Source of the DNA: CAZSSM01 sp964609385
GTDB taxonomy: Bacteria; Planctomycetota; Planctomycetia; Isosphaerales; Isosphaeraceae
Assembly: GCA_964609385.1 (NCBI GenBank)
Contig: CAZSSM010000102.1
Span: forward strand, 1-24,104
DNA: 24,104 nt
Direction of reading: 5' to 3'
Below, one piece after another: positions 7,787 through 15,809 of this stretch (position 1 is its first letter; each line of letters opens with the position of its first letter). The position numbers were made by a program, and so were the translations under genes. The notes under the pieces are model-generated. The model did not search any database. It worked only from the letters and a program-made list of their open reading frames with translations, and was not told where the DNA came from.

Positions 7787-8962
7787 TCAATGCTGTGCGT
7801 CGGCATCGGGATGTTGAGAGGGATCGACGCGTTCGAGGACCTCGTCACCCGCCTCGGCATCAACGGCCGGCTCGGGCAGGACGATGTCGAGCACCTGCAG
7901 GGCTAGCCCATCGATGCTGTCGTTGCCGGCGTTGCACAGGACCGCCACCGAGACCCGCTCCGACGGGACGCGGATCAGGTTGGCCCGATAGCCACCCCAA
8001 GAACCGCCGTGCGCGACCAACTCTCGTCCTTTGTGCTCGTCGTAGTAGAGGCCCAGGGCGTAATCGATCGGCTCGCCGTCGTTGAGCGCCCCGCGCCTGA
8101 GCAAGGCGTCGATCAGTTCCTGACCGCCGACCTCGGGCTCATAAAAGTGGTTGTCCCAACGCAACAGGTCCTCGACGGTCGTGAAGACCGCGCCGTCGCC
8201 GTTCTGTTCCCAATACGAGACGTCGCGGTGATAACGGAGGCTGAGCAGCGGCCGGCTGTAACCGACGGCGCGGTCGGGAACCACCACGGTGTGGTCGTCG
8301 ATGTAAGACGTGTGCCTCATGCCGAGAGGTTGGAAGATGCGCTCGTCGGCGAACCGGCGGAGCGATTTGCCGGTGACCCGCCGGACGATCACCGAGGCGA
8401 GGAAATAGCCGCTGTTGCTGTACTCGTGTCGCGAGCCGGGCTCGAACTCGAGTTCATCGGCATCGACCAAGACTTCCAGCGCGTCGGCGTCGGTCGTAAC
8501 GTCGTCGATGTCGAAGCCCTCCTCGATCAGGAGGCCGATGTAATCGGGGATCCCGCTGGTGTGGTGGAGCAAGTGGCGAATCGTGACGACGTGACCATAG
8601 TCTGGCAGCTCGTGGACGTGTTCGCGGACGTCGTCGTCGATCGACAGCGCTCCGTCCTGCTCCAACAGGACGAGGCAGGCGGCGGTGAACTGTTTGGAGG
8701 TCGAGCCGAGGTCGAAGACCGTCCCCGGGGTGATTCGGACTCGGTGCTCCAAGTCAGCCAGGCCGTACCCCTTGGCGAACGCGATCTCCCCATCCCGATA
8801 GACCGCCACCGCGCAACCGGGCGTCTGATCGTTGTCGTAGGACGCGAAGACCGCGTCGATGGCCGACTCGAGCGGTTTGGAGTCGATCAGTTGGGCGGGA
8901 AGCTCCCTCGCCATGAACCACGAAACGACGCATGTTCCGACCAGAATCATGATTTGTTGCAT
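7787..8962 (-). CDS. Exported serine hydrolase, beta-lactamase (class C/PBP-like) family
   Basis: This is a 391-residue protein. The N-terminus (residues 1-24) is a signal peptide or anchor. The catalytic set is complete: STSK at 87-90 (Ser87 nucleophile, Lys90 base), YSN at 181-183, and HGG at 318-320 in place of the KTG motif, as is usual in the esterase/peptidase branch. Other family marks are HLLHHTSGIPDY (130-141) and the C-terminal NLIRVPSERVSVAVLCNAGND. Such enzymes cleave esters, D-amino-acid peptides or amides in the periplasm. A true antibiotic-resistance role is not indicated. The residues after 365 are acidic and low in complexity. The start is ATG 8962, with a second possible start at 8950. 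The gene lies downstream of an AT-rich segment with two palindromes. Confidence 0.88.
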   Translation of the reverse strand: MQQIMILVGTCVVSWFMARELPAQLIDSKPLESAIDAVFASYDNDQTPGCAVAVYRDGEIAFAKGYGLADLEHRVRITPGTVFDLGSTSKQFTAACLVLLEQDGALSIDDDVREHVHELPDYGHVVTIRHLLHHTSGIPDYIGLLIEEGFDIDDVTTDADALEVLVDADELEFEPGSRHEYSNSGYFLASVIVRRVTGKSLRRFADERIFQPLGMRHTSYIDDHTVVVPDRAVGYSRPLLSLRYHRDVSYWEQNGDGAVFTTVEDLLRWDNHFYEPEVGGQELIDALLRRGALNDGEPIDYALGLYYDEHKGRELVAHGGSWGGYRANLIRVPSERVSVAVLCNAGNDSIDGLALQVLDIVLPEPAVDAEAGDEVLERVDPSQHPDADAQH

Positions 8963-8978
8963 AAGATAAATCCAGGAT

Positions 8979-9018
8979 TTTCAAAATTTTTGAAATGATT
9001 GTTTTGTTTTGATCAAAA
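8979..9018. promoter_or_regulatory. AT-rich upstream segment with two palindromes
   Basis: Two symmetrical sequences lie just upstream of the serine hydrolase start (8962). TTTCAAAATTTTTGAAA at 8979-8995 is a 17-base inverted repeat around a central T, and TTTTGATCAAAA at 9007-9018 is a perfect 12-base palindrome. The stretch from about 8960 to 9060 is markedly AT-rich against a GC-rich background, as expected for a promoter/operator. No confident -35/-10 pair could be placed, so the role is inferred. Confidence 0.45.
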
Positions 9019-9087
9019 AGCGATTCCGGTCGATTTGATTTCCGCAAAGGCATCATAATTCGAGGAGGACTGTCCTCCAATCCGTCT

Positions 9088-10689
9088 TCAAGGTCGGACC
9101 CGATAGACGGTCACCAAGGGCTCGGGATCGTCGGAGTCGGTCCAGACCGGGACGAGACGGTCTCGGGTCTCGTGGGCATTGAGGGCGAGGGCGAGCGGGT
9201 CGCCGGGATCGTTGGCGAACCGGTCGCCGCCAACGATCAGGAATCCGATTCGGTCGTCGTCGAGCATCGCCAGGAACGCCTCGGCGTCCAGGCCGTTCGG
9301 GGGCGGCAACGCCGGGCGGCCCGTGATCCACGCGGCCTCGGCCGCGTTCTGCGCCATCAGGACCGGTCGGGGTGGATCCCCCTCATCGCGGGACGCCTCT
9401 TCGGACAGGACGTATTGATACGCTGCATCGAACGCCTGGTCGGCCGGGGTGTCGAGGCCACGCTCACCCTGGACGACCTTCAGCATCGGATAGGGGAGGC
9501 TTGCGGCCAGCAGGAGCGTCGAGGCGATCGGCCAAGTCTTCGCCCTTGATATCTTGAGGAATCTCTGGGCGACCTCGACGAGCCCCGAGGCGAAGCCAAG
9601 CAGCAGCAAGGGGACCAAGGGGATCAGGAACCGCCCGGCCTCGGTGAACGGCCAGACCAAGAGGATCGGCATCGTGACCCCGACGACCGCGACGGCCGGA
9701 CGCTCCGTGGGCCGGCATGCGAGGGCGATCAGTCCCCAAGCCAGTAGCGCGGTGGCCGCAACGCCGATCGCCGTGCCGACGGCCGCTAAGGTCGGATTGT
9801 CGTTGAAGACGGTGGCGACCTCGACGAACGGCCCGACGACCTGGTCGGGCAACCGACGGACGTAGAAAACCAAGCGGTCGTCGAGGCCCGCCAGGGATTC
9901 GGGGCTCAGCAGCAGGTCGGCCTGGCTCCGACGGTCGGCATTGGCGATCCACAAGACCCAGGGCAACGTCATCAGGCCCGCGACGACGGTCGACCACGCG
10001 GCCTGTGCGAACCGCCGACGAAACAGAAGTTCCCAACCGAAGGCCAATGTCAACGCTAAGCCGATGTGCCGGACCAGGATCGACGCGCCCAGGACGGCGC
10101 CGAGCAGGATCGTCGGGACGAGCCAGTTGCGGATCGTCGAACCTTTGGCGCGGGTCTCAGGCGAGATGACGGCGTCGAAGAGGTTCAAGGCCAGGGCCGA
10201 GAGCAATAGGAAGAGCGGTTCGGTCTGGATCGCCGAGCCGACTCGGGTCCACTGCCAATTGACGGCCAGGGCCAGGCTGAGCGGGAGGGCGGCTCGGACT
10301 TCGAGGTGTCGGGCGAACCAGAGGCCCATTAAACCGACGGCGATTGCGGTGGCGGCGATCGATCCGAGGTGTGCTGAGGTCGATGTGGGGGCGCTGAGGG
10401 TCCAGAGCGCTGCCAGGGCGATGGGATATCCGGGCGGGTAGTGGGTGTGCGGCGGTTGGTCTGGGTGGAAGACCTCGCGATAGCCGAGCCCCATGGCCAG
10501 ACTTTTGCCGAGCATGGCGTAGCCGGCACCATCGAACCGTGGTGGTTCGTCGAGGTCGGCGCGGACGAACGTCAATGCGCCGGCAATCGACCCGGCCAGC
10601 AGGGCACAAGCCAGTCGCAGCCATCGAGGCGTCGAAGGGTTGTCAGGGGCCTCAGGCGTCGTCGGAGGTCCGGGAGGGTCCGTCGCCAT
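9088..10689 (-). CDS. Integral membrane glycosyltransferase, PMT/ArnT-like (GT39/GT83 type)
   Basis: This is a 533-residue polytopic membrane protein. A Pro-rich cytoplasmic start (1-22) precedes a first transmembrane helix (about 23-42). An outside loop, DLDEPPRFDGAGYAMLGKSL (45-64), then carries acidic residues in the place of the catalytic Asp/Asp-Glu of GT-C enzymes. The YPPGYPIALAALWTL segment (84-98) and SAIQTEPLFLLLSALALNLF (152-171) are typical of the family. About nine to ten further hydrophobic helices follow up to 402. Residues 403-533 form a soluble C-terminal domain. Such enzymes transfer a sugar from a polyprenyl-phosphate donor to lipid or protein on the outer face. The start at 10689 overlaps the end of the sigma-54 activator gene by 38 bases and suggests coupling, with AGGA about 11 bases upstream. 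A later start is possible. Confidence 0.82.
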   Translation of the reverse strand: MATDPPGPPTTPEAPDNPSTPRWLRLACALLAGSIAGALTFVRADLDEPPRFDGAGYAMLGKSLAMGLGYREVFHPDQPPHTHYPPGYPIALAALWTLSAPTSTSAHLGSIAATAIAVGLMGLWFARHLEVRAALPLSLALAVNWQWTRVGSAIQTEPLFLLLSALALNLFDAVISPETRAKGSTIRNWLVPTILLGAVLGASILVRHIGLALTLAFGWELLFRRRFAQAAWSTVVAGLMTLPWVLWIANADRRSQADLLLSPESLAGLDDRLVFYVRRLPDQVVGPFVEVATVFNDNPTLAAVGTAIGVAATALLAWGLIALACRPTERPAVAVVGVTMPILLVWPFTEAGRFLIPLVPLLLLGFASGLVEVAQRFLKISRAKTWPIASTLLLAASLPYPMLKVVQGERGLDTPADQAFDAAYQYVLSEEASRDEGDPPRPVLMAQNAAEAAWITGRPALPPPNGLDAEAFLAMLDDDRIGFLIVGGDRFANDPGDPLALALNAHETRDRLVPVWTDSDDPEPLVTVYRVRP

Positions 10690-11779
10690 CGAGCCGGTAG
10701 TCCTGGATCTTCTTATGGAGGGTGTTGCGGTTGATCCCGAGCCGGGCGGCGGCCTTGGTCTGGACACCGTCGGAGGCGTTGAGGACCTGGCGAATCAGCT
10801 CGCGCTCGACCTGACCGACGATCCGGGTGTTGAGGTCGTCGGCGTTGGGACCGGCCTCGATGATCCCGCGACGGACCAATTCGGTGCAGAGCCCCTCCGC
10901 GTCGTGGCCGCCCCTCGAGATCCGCATCGGGCGGGGTGGGGTCTCGCCGCGGAGTTGGGGCGGGAGCAGGTCCGGCGTCAGTTCCTCAGACTGACTGAAG
11001 ACGACGGCGCGTTCGATATAATTTTGGAGTTCACGGATGTTGCCTGGCCAGTCATGTTCCGAGAGCAGGCGCATGGCTTCGGGATGGATCCGGTCGACGG
11101 TCTTCTGGTTCTCCTCGTTGTAGCGGTCCAGGAAGAATCCGACCAGCTCGGGGATGTCCTCCCGGCGCTCGCGGAGCGGGGGCAGATAGATGTCGATCAC
11201 CTTGAGCCGATAGAAGAGGTCTTCGCGGAACCGTCCGGCGTCGACCTCGTCGAGCAGGTCGCGGTTGGTGGCCGCCACGACGCGGACGTCGACCTTGATC
11301 GTCTTGATGTCGCCGACCCGCTCGAACTCGCTCTCCTGAAGGACCCGGAGCAGCTTGACCTGGAGCTTGGGCGAGGTGCTGTTGATCTCGTCGAGGAAGA
11401 TGCTGCCGGTGTGCGCCGCCTCGAAGCGCCCGGTCCGGTTGTCGACGGCGCCGGTGAAGGAGCCTTTGACGTGGCCGAAGAGTTCGCTCTCCAACAGGCT
11501 CTCGGTCAGCGCGCCGCAGTTGACGCGGATGTAGGGGCCGCTGGCGCGGGGACTGAGTTCGTGGATGGCGCGGGCGATCAGTTCTTTGCCGGTGCCGGTC
11601 TCGCCGACGATCAGGACGCAGGCGCGCGAGGAGGCGACCTGACGGGTGATCCGGGCGACCTCACGGATCGCGGCGCTGTGGCCGATCACCCCGCGGAGCA
11701 CGAAGGCGTCGTCGCCGGGCGGCCCGAGGCTGTGTCGCGTGGCCGGAGCCCGCCGACGTTGTTGGATCATACTGGTCAT
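10652..11779 (-). CDS. Sigma-54-dependent transcriptional activator without a receiver domain
   Basis: This is a 375-residue protein. After a short 28-residue leader comes a complete AAA+ domain: Walker A GETGTGKE (59-66), the sigma-54 contact loop as GSFTGA (106-111, Ala-to-Ser variant of GAFTGA), Walker B GSIFLDE (125-131), sensor I ATNRDL, arginine-finger region FREDLFYRL (184-192) and sensor II WPGNIRELQN (244-253). The C-terminus has a Fis-type helix-turn-helix (TKAAARLGINRNTLHKKIQD, 341-360). It hydrolyses ATP to open sigma-54 promoters. Without a receiver, GAF or PAS domain, control must come from a partner, its level or its oligomer state. I chose the start at 11779 because the frame further upstream is Arg-rich shadow. 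It lies 142 bases downstream of lysA, and its 3' end overlaps the glycosyltransferase gene. Confidence 0.9.
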   Translation of the reverse strand: MTSMIQQRRRAPATRHSLGPPGDDAFVLRGVIGHSAAIREVARITRQVASSRACVLIVGETGTGKELIARAIHELSPRASGPYIRVNCGALTESLLESELFGHVKGSFTGAVDNRTGRFEAAHTGSIFLDEINSTSPKLQVKLLRVLQESEFERVGDIKTIKVDVRVVAATNRDLLDEVDAGRFREDLFYRLKVIDIYLPPLRERREDIPELVGFFLDRYNEENQKTVDRIHPEAMRLLSEHDWPGNIRELQNYIERAVVFSQSEELTPDLLPPQLRGETPPRPMRISRGGHDAEGLCTELVRRGIIEAGPNADDLNTRIVGQVERELIRQVLNASDGVQTKAAARLGINRNTLHKKIQDYRLDGDGPSRTSDDA

Positions 11780-11921
11780 CGGTCCGTGGGCTCCCTTCCC
11801 CCATGGCGGGCTCCGATCCCCCCGTCCCGTCGACCGCTCGCCGCTCCGACGGGCTTCGACCGCGCCCCGGGTCACCCTTCGTCTTCGGGCTGGGGCCGAT
11901 GCTCGATGCAAGGGGGCATGG

Positions 11922-13274
11922 TCAGGCCGACTCCTCGGCCTCGAGTCGCGCCTCGGCGGCGCGCAGCGCATCGTCGCGCTCCAGGGCGACCAGATCGTCG
12001 TAAGTCTCGCGACAGCGGATCAGTCGTGCCTCGGCGCCATGAACGAGCACCTCGGCAGCGCGGGGACGGGTGTTGTAGTTGGAGGCCATCACCATGCTGT
12101 AGGCCCCCGCCGAGAAGACCGCCAACAGGTCATCGCAGTCCAGATGCGGTAGCCGGCGGTCCTGCGCGAGGAAGTCGCCGCTCTCGCAGATCGGCCCGAC
12201 GACGTCCCAGACCAGTTCGGCCTCCAGGTCGGTCTCGCCGTCGTGCAGCACGACCGGCCCGATCGCGTGGTACGACCCGTAGAGGGCCGGCCGGATCAGG
12301 TCGTTCATGGCGCCGTCTTGGATCAAAAACCGCTTGTTGCCCGACTGCTTGGTGAAGATGACGCGGGTGATCAGGACGCCGGCGTTGCCCGAGATGACCC
12401 GACCCGGCTCCAAGGCCAGCCGGCAGCCGGCCTGTCGGACGGCGGGCGCGATCGCCTCGGCGTACTCGGCGATCGGCCGCGATTCGCCCCCTTCGTAAGC
12501 GATCCCGAAGCCGCCGCCCATATTGAACCACTCGATGGTGTGGCCCATCGCGCGGAGGTCGGCGATCAGCTCGATCCCTCGGGCCACGGCGTGCCGGTAA
12601 GGGTCGACCTCGGTGATCTGCGAGCCGATGTGCATGTGGATGCCGATCAGCTCGACCGCCTCGATGTCGACGATCCGGCGCGCTAGGTCGCGGGTCCGTC
12701 CCGGGTCGAGGCCGAACTTCGACTCCTTTTTGCCGGTCGTGATGTAGCGATGGGTCTTGGGGTCGACCTCGGGGTTGGACCGCAACGCCAACGGCGCGAC
12801 GCGTCCCATCTCCTGGGCGACCCGCGCGATCGCCTCCAGCTCGGCCTCGCTCTCGACGTTGAACATCCGGACGCCGGCGCGGAGGCCCTGGGCGATCTCC
12901 GGGTCGGTCTTGCCCACGCCGGCGAAGACGGTCTGGTCGCCCGCGCCGCCGGCCTCCAGGACCCGGGCCAGCTCGCCACCGCTGACCACGTCGAACGCGC
13001 TGCCCTGCTCGGCCATCAGGCGGAGCAGGCTGAGGTTCGAGTTGGCCTTGACCGAGTAGCAGATCAGCGGCTCGGCCTCGGCGAAGGCCGTCTGGATCTC
13101 GGCGAGCCGGCCGATCATCGCGCCCTGGCTGTAGACAAAGAGCGGCGTGCCGTAACGCGAGGCCAGTTGGGCGGCGGGAACGTCCTCGATGTAAAGTTGG
13201 CCATCGCGATAGGCGAAGCCCGGGCCCAGATCGTCGCGCTGGGCGGGCGAAGGCGGGTTGGCGATCGCGGACAT
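11922..13274 (-). CDS. lysA: Diaminopimelate decarboxylase
   Basis: This is a 450-residue PLP-dependent enzyme of fold type III that converts meso-diaminopimelate to L-lysine and CO2, the last step of lysine synthesis. The PLP lysine is Lys76 in CYSVKANSN. FDVVSGGEL (94-102), HMHIGSQI (213-220), the phosphate-binding GGGFGIAYEGGE (253-264) and EPGRVISGNAG (289-299) follow in order. CESGD (363-367) supplies the active-site Cys contributed across the dimer, and AGAYSMVMASNYN (389-401) completes the set. The length fits the family, allowing for a short variable C-terminal tail. The start at 13274 places the PLP motif at the usual distance. The gene lies 142 bases after argH on the same strand and is probably read from the argH promoter. 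Confidence 0.97.
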   Translation of the reverse strand: MSAIANPPSPAQRDDLGPGFAYRDGQLYIEDVPAAQLASRYGTPLFVYSQGAMIGRLAEIQTAFAEAEPLICYSVKANSNLSLLRLMAEQGSAFDVVSGGELARVLEAGGAGDQTVFAGVGKTDPEIAQGLRAGVRMFNVESEAELEAIARVAQEMGRVAPLALRSNPEVDPKTHRYITTGKKESKFGLDPGRTRDLARRIVDIEAVELIGIHMHIGSQITEVDPYRHAVARGIELIADLRAMGHTIEWFNMGGGFGIAYEGGESRPIAEYAEAIAPAVRQAGCRLALEPGRVISGNAGVLITRVIFTKQSGNKRFLIQDGAMNDLIRPALYGSYHAIGPVVLHDGETDLEAELVWDVVGPICESGDFLAQDRRLPHLDCDDLLAVFSAGAYSMVMASNYNTRPRAAEVLVHGAEARLIRCRETYDDLVALERDDALRAAEARLEAEESA

Positions 13275-13416
13275 CAGGGGTCGGGGCTCCCGGAGGGCGT
13301 CGGATCAATGATGGGGCGGGGGCGGTTGGCCGGGTTCTGCTCTGGAGCGTGTGTGTGGGCGCGGCTGTGTCGGGTCGCGGGTCGAGTCGGTGGGCGGTTT
13401 CGAGGCCGGTTCGGGA

Positions 13417-14856
13417 TCAGGAGGTCTCGGTCGCCGTCGACGGATCGTGGGGGCGGTCGAGCCCGAGCTGTTGAGTCCAGCGGGCCAGTTGCTCGGCGAC
13501 TCGTGTCGGCGCGGAGGAGCCCGGCGATCGGAGGGCTTGGACGGCCTGGGTGGTCCCCAAGACATTGTCCAAGCGGGGGTCGGCCAGTTCGGGGGCGATC
13601 TCACCGCGCTGGTCGGCGGAGAGTTCGGCCAGCCGAGCCAGGCCCCGCTGCTCGCAGGCGGCGACTAGCCGACCGATCAGCTCGTGGGCGGTCCGCTGGG
13701 CGACCCCGCGCTGGATCAAGGCCTCCATCAGGACCGTCGCGTCGAGGAAGCCTAGTTCCAGGTCGCGGGCGATCCGTTCGGGCCGCGCGCGGACCCCTTC
13801 GACGACGATCGTGGCCAGCCGGACATTGTTCAATACGGTCTCGAAGGCGTCGAAGAGCGGTTCTTTATCCTCTTGGAGGTCGCGGTTGTAGGCCAGCGGG
13901 AGCCCCTTGACCAGGACCTGGAGGGTGGTCAGGTCGCCCACGACCCGCGCGGCGCGGCCTCGGATCAGCTCCAGGACGTCGGGGTTCTTCTTCTGCGGCA
14001 TGATGCTGCTGCCGGTACAGATCGCATCGGGCAGCTCCAGGAAGCCGAACTCCTGCGTGGACCAGAGGATCCACTCCTCGGCCCAGCCCGAGAGGTGCAG
14101 GCCGATCAGGCTCAACGCGCCGACGGCCTCGATCAGGTAGTCCCGGTCGCTGGAGACGTCCAGGCTGTTGGCGGCCAAGCCGTCGAAGCCCAGTTCGTCG
14201 GCGACCTGCTGGGGATCGATCGGCAGGCTCGTGCCGGCCAAGGCGGCTGCGCCGAGGGGCAGCAGATTGAGCCGCCCTCGGCAATCGGCCAAGCGTTGGC
14301 GATCGCGGGCGAACTTCTCGACGTAGGCCAGCAAGGCGTGGGCGAACAAGACCGGCTGAGCGCGCTGCAGGTGGGTGTAGCCCGGCACGATCAGGTCGGC
14401 ATGCCGTCGCCCGCACGCGACGTAGGCTCGCTGGAGGTCGGCCAGGGCCGCGTCGAGTTCGTCGATCGCCTCACGGACCCAGAGCTTGGTGTCGGTGGCG
14501 ACCTGGTCGTTCCGGCTCCGGCCGGTGTGCAGCTTGCGGCCGACCTCGCCGAGCCGGGCGATCAGGGCCGACTCGACGTGCATGTGGATGTCTTCCAGGG
14601 CCATTTCGAAACGGAACCGGCCCTCGGCGATCTCTCGACCGATCTCTTCGAGGCCCTGCACAATCGCGCCGCATTCGTCCGAGGAGATCAAGCCCACGGA
14701 AGCCAGCATCCGCGCGTGAGCGATCGAGGCGCGGATATCTTGCCTGAAAAGTCGGCGATCGAACCGGATCGACTCCGTGAAGCGTTCGACTCGGGGATCG
14801 GTCGCCTGTTGGAACCGACCGCCCCAGGCCTTCGACGACCTGTCAGATGATGTCAT
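13417..14856 (-). CDS. argH: Argininosuccinate lyase
   Basis: This is a 479-residue protein of the fumarase/aspartase superfamily that cleaves argininosuccinate to arginine and fumarate, the last step of arginine synthesis. The family opening KAWGGRF is at 9-15. TGRSRNDQVATD (111-122) and YTHLQRAQP (160-168, His162 in the catalytic dyad region) are present. The signature GSSIMPQKKNPD (282-293) carries the catalytic Ser in the mobile loop. Length is usual for ArgH, with a slightly extended C-terminus. The ATG at 14856 is chosen because residues upstream in this frame lack homology features and because a consensus promoter (14895-14924) sits there, which gives a short leader of roughly 30 bases. 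The gene leads a co-directional set with lysA. Confidence 0.97.
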   Translation of the reverse strand: MTSSDRSSKAWGGRFQQATDPRVERFTESIRFDRRLFRQDIRASIAHARMLASVGLISSDECGAIVQGLEEIGREIAEGRFRFEMALEDIHMHVESALIARLGEVGRKLHTGRSRNDQVATDTKLWVREAIDELDAALADLQRAYVACGRRHADLIVPGYTHLQRAQPVLFAHALLAYVEKFARDRQRLADCRGRLNLLPLGAAALAGTSLPIDPQQVADELGFDGLAANSLDVSSDRDYLIEAVGALSLIGLHLSGWAEEWILWSTQEFGFLELPDAICTGSSIMPQKKNPDVLELIRGRAARVVGDLTTLQVLVKGLPLAYNRDLQEDKEPLFDAFETVLNNVRLATIVVEGVRARPERIARDLELGFLDATVLMEALIQRGVAQRTAHELIGRLVAACEQRGLARLAELSADQRGEIAPELADPRLDNVLGTTQAVQALRSPGSSAPTRVAEQLARWTQQLGLDRPHDPSTATETS

Positions 14857-14894
14857 ACCCTCTCGCCTGCGCAAATGGTGGGCAAACTGTCGGA

Positions 14895-14924
14895 ATTCTA
14901 GGCGATTCCGGCGGGTGTTGTCAA
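14895..14924 (-). promoter_or_regulatory. Sigma-70-type promoter for argH
   Basis: On the minus strand a perfect -35 box TTGACA (14919-14924) is followed after 18 bases by TAGAAT (14895-14900, 5 of 6 match to TATAAT). Transcription would start near 14888, about 32 bases before the argH ATG. This is the best sigma-70 match seen in the window. Confidence 0.75.
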
Positions 14925-15235
14925 TTCTCCGACGCCCCGTTCTTAGGCCCAAGGCCACTCCTGGCCACCCGCATAGGTTAACATAAGTCGAGTGGCGCAG
15001 GCATGTCTGTGACCCAGAACCGACTTCCGCCGATCGCATCGTCATCGCATCCTCAATATCGACGACGGACTGACGGGGAGTGGGTGCGATCACGGGCCGA
15101 CCGATCGCCGATCTTTCAGAGGGTCTCGTGTCGGGCCAGACACTTGGCCTTGGATCGGTTTTTGAAATGAAATCTGATTATGCAGAAAATGTAGCACAAA
15201 AAATACTATCGCGCATGCGTCCAATATTCTTTATT

Positions 15236-15481
15236 TCATAAAAAAATGGAATGTTCTGGAATGGTCGTCGTTGGCAGGCTGGGAGCAGGTTGCTCGATGT
15301 AGCCGACCCAGAAACCGGGGTCGGTGTCGGGATGCCGCCCTTGCTCGAGACGCTCCACCATGAACGCCGTCCGCGCCGCCTGCCACGTCTCGGCCTCGCG
15401 ACGATGCCCGTTGAAGGCCAGGCCAAGCAGCGAGTCGGCGGTCTCTTCGGCGAAGCCCCTGAGGCCGAATGGGTATGGGTC
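15236..15481 (-). pseudogene. Remnant of a protein C-terminus, family not recognised
   Basis: Between stops at 15482-15484 and 15236-15238 the minus strand reads 81 codons with protein-like composition: FAEETADSLLGLAFNGHRRE, then WQAARTAFMVERLEQG, then HPDTDPGFWVGYIEQPAPS. Composition is balanced and amphipathic, with Trp, Phe and acidic residues, unlike the Arg/Pro-rich shadows around it. There is no suitable start codon or ribosome site: the only ATG is internal (MVERLEQ), and a stop lies directly upstream. I read this as the decayed 3' end of a gene. The HP...FW pattern near the end recalls the C-terminus of TPR/CHAT-type proteins, but that is a guess. Confidence 0.4.
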
Positions 15482-15809
15482 TCATTTGCCTTTGGCGCTG
15501 GGTTGAAATGGCTAGGACTACGACGCCCTGGGGAGCAGACCGCGGGATTGAGGTCTCGAGACGGCCAACCCCGCGCCCGAACCGTCGGCCGACTCGCCCG
15601 GTTCGTCCCCAATCACCCCAATCCGCAGCCTGCCTGGCAAAGGGGAAGTCAGCGTTCTCGCCCCATGAGCGAATCCCGCAGTTCTCACCCTCCCCTCGCC
15701 CTATGGCCGGCCTGGGAAGGCCCAGTTTATAGTATGTAATTGAAAGTCACATGATCTATGGATGTTTCGGTGATCCTTGCTCTGGGACAGCTCATGGACG
15801 CAGGATCGA

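Larger units (their letters stand above)
14857..15809. other. Gene-poor region holding the argH promoter and a gene remnant
   Basis: In these 953 bases I find no intact gene. The left end carries the argH promoter. Positions about 15160-15250 are unusually AT-rich. A minus-strand reading frame at 15236-15481 looks like the end of a broken gene. The rest (15490-15800) has overlapping Arg/Pro-rich open frames on both strands with no recognisable motif, and a perfect 10-base palindrome GTCTCGAGAC at 15553-15562. No RNA gene was seen. Confidence 0.55.

Noticed and set aside
8009..8998. 329-codon open frame opposite the serine hydrolase
   Set aside because: The minus frame carries the full STSK/YSN/HGG set; the plus frame is Val/Asp/Arg-rich without motifs.
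10640..12355. 571-codon open frame on the plus strand across the sigma-54 activator and lysA
   Set aside because: It runs over two genes with complete catalytic motifs on the other strand and has typical GC-rich shadow composition.
13873..14850. 325-codon plus-strand frame opposite argH
   Set aside because: argH is unmistakable on the minus strand; this frame is Gln/Gly/Asp-rich shadow.
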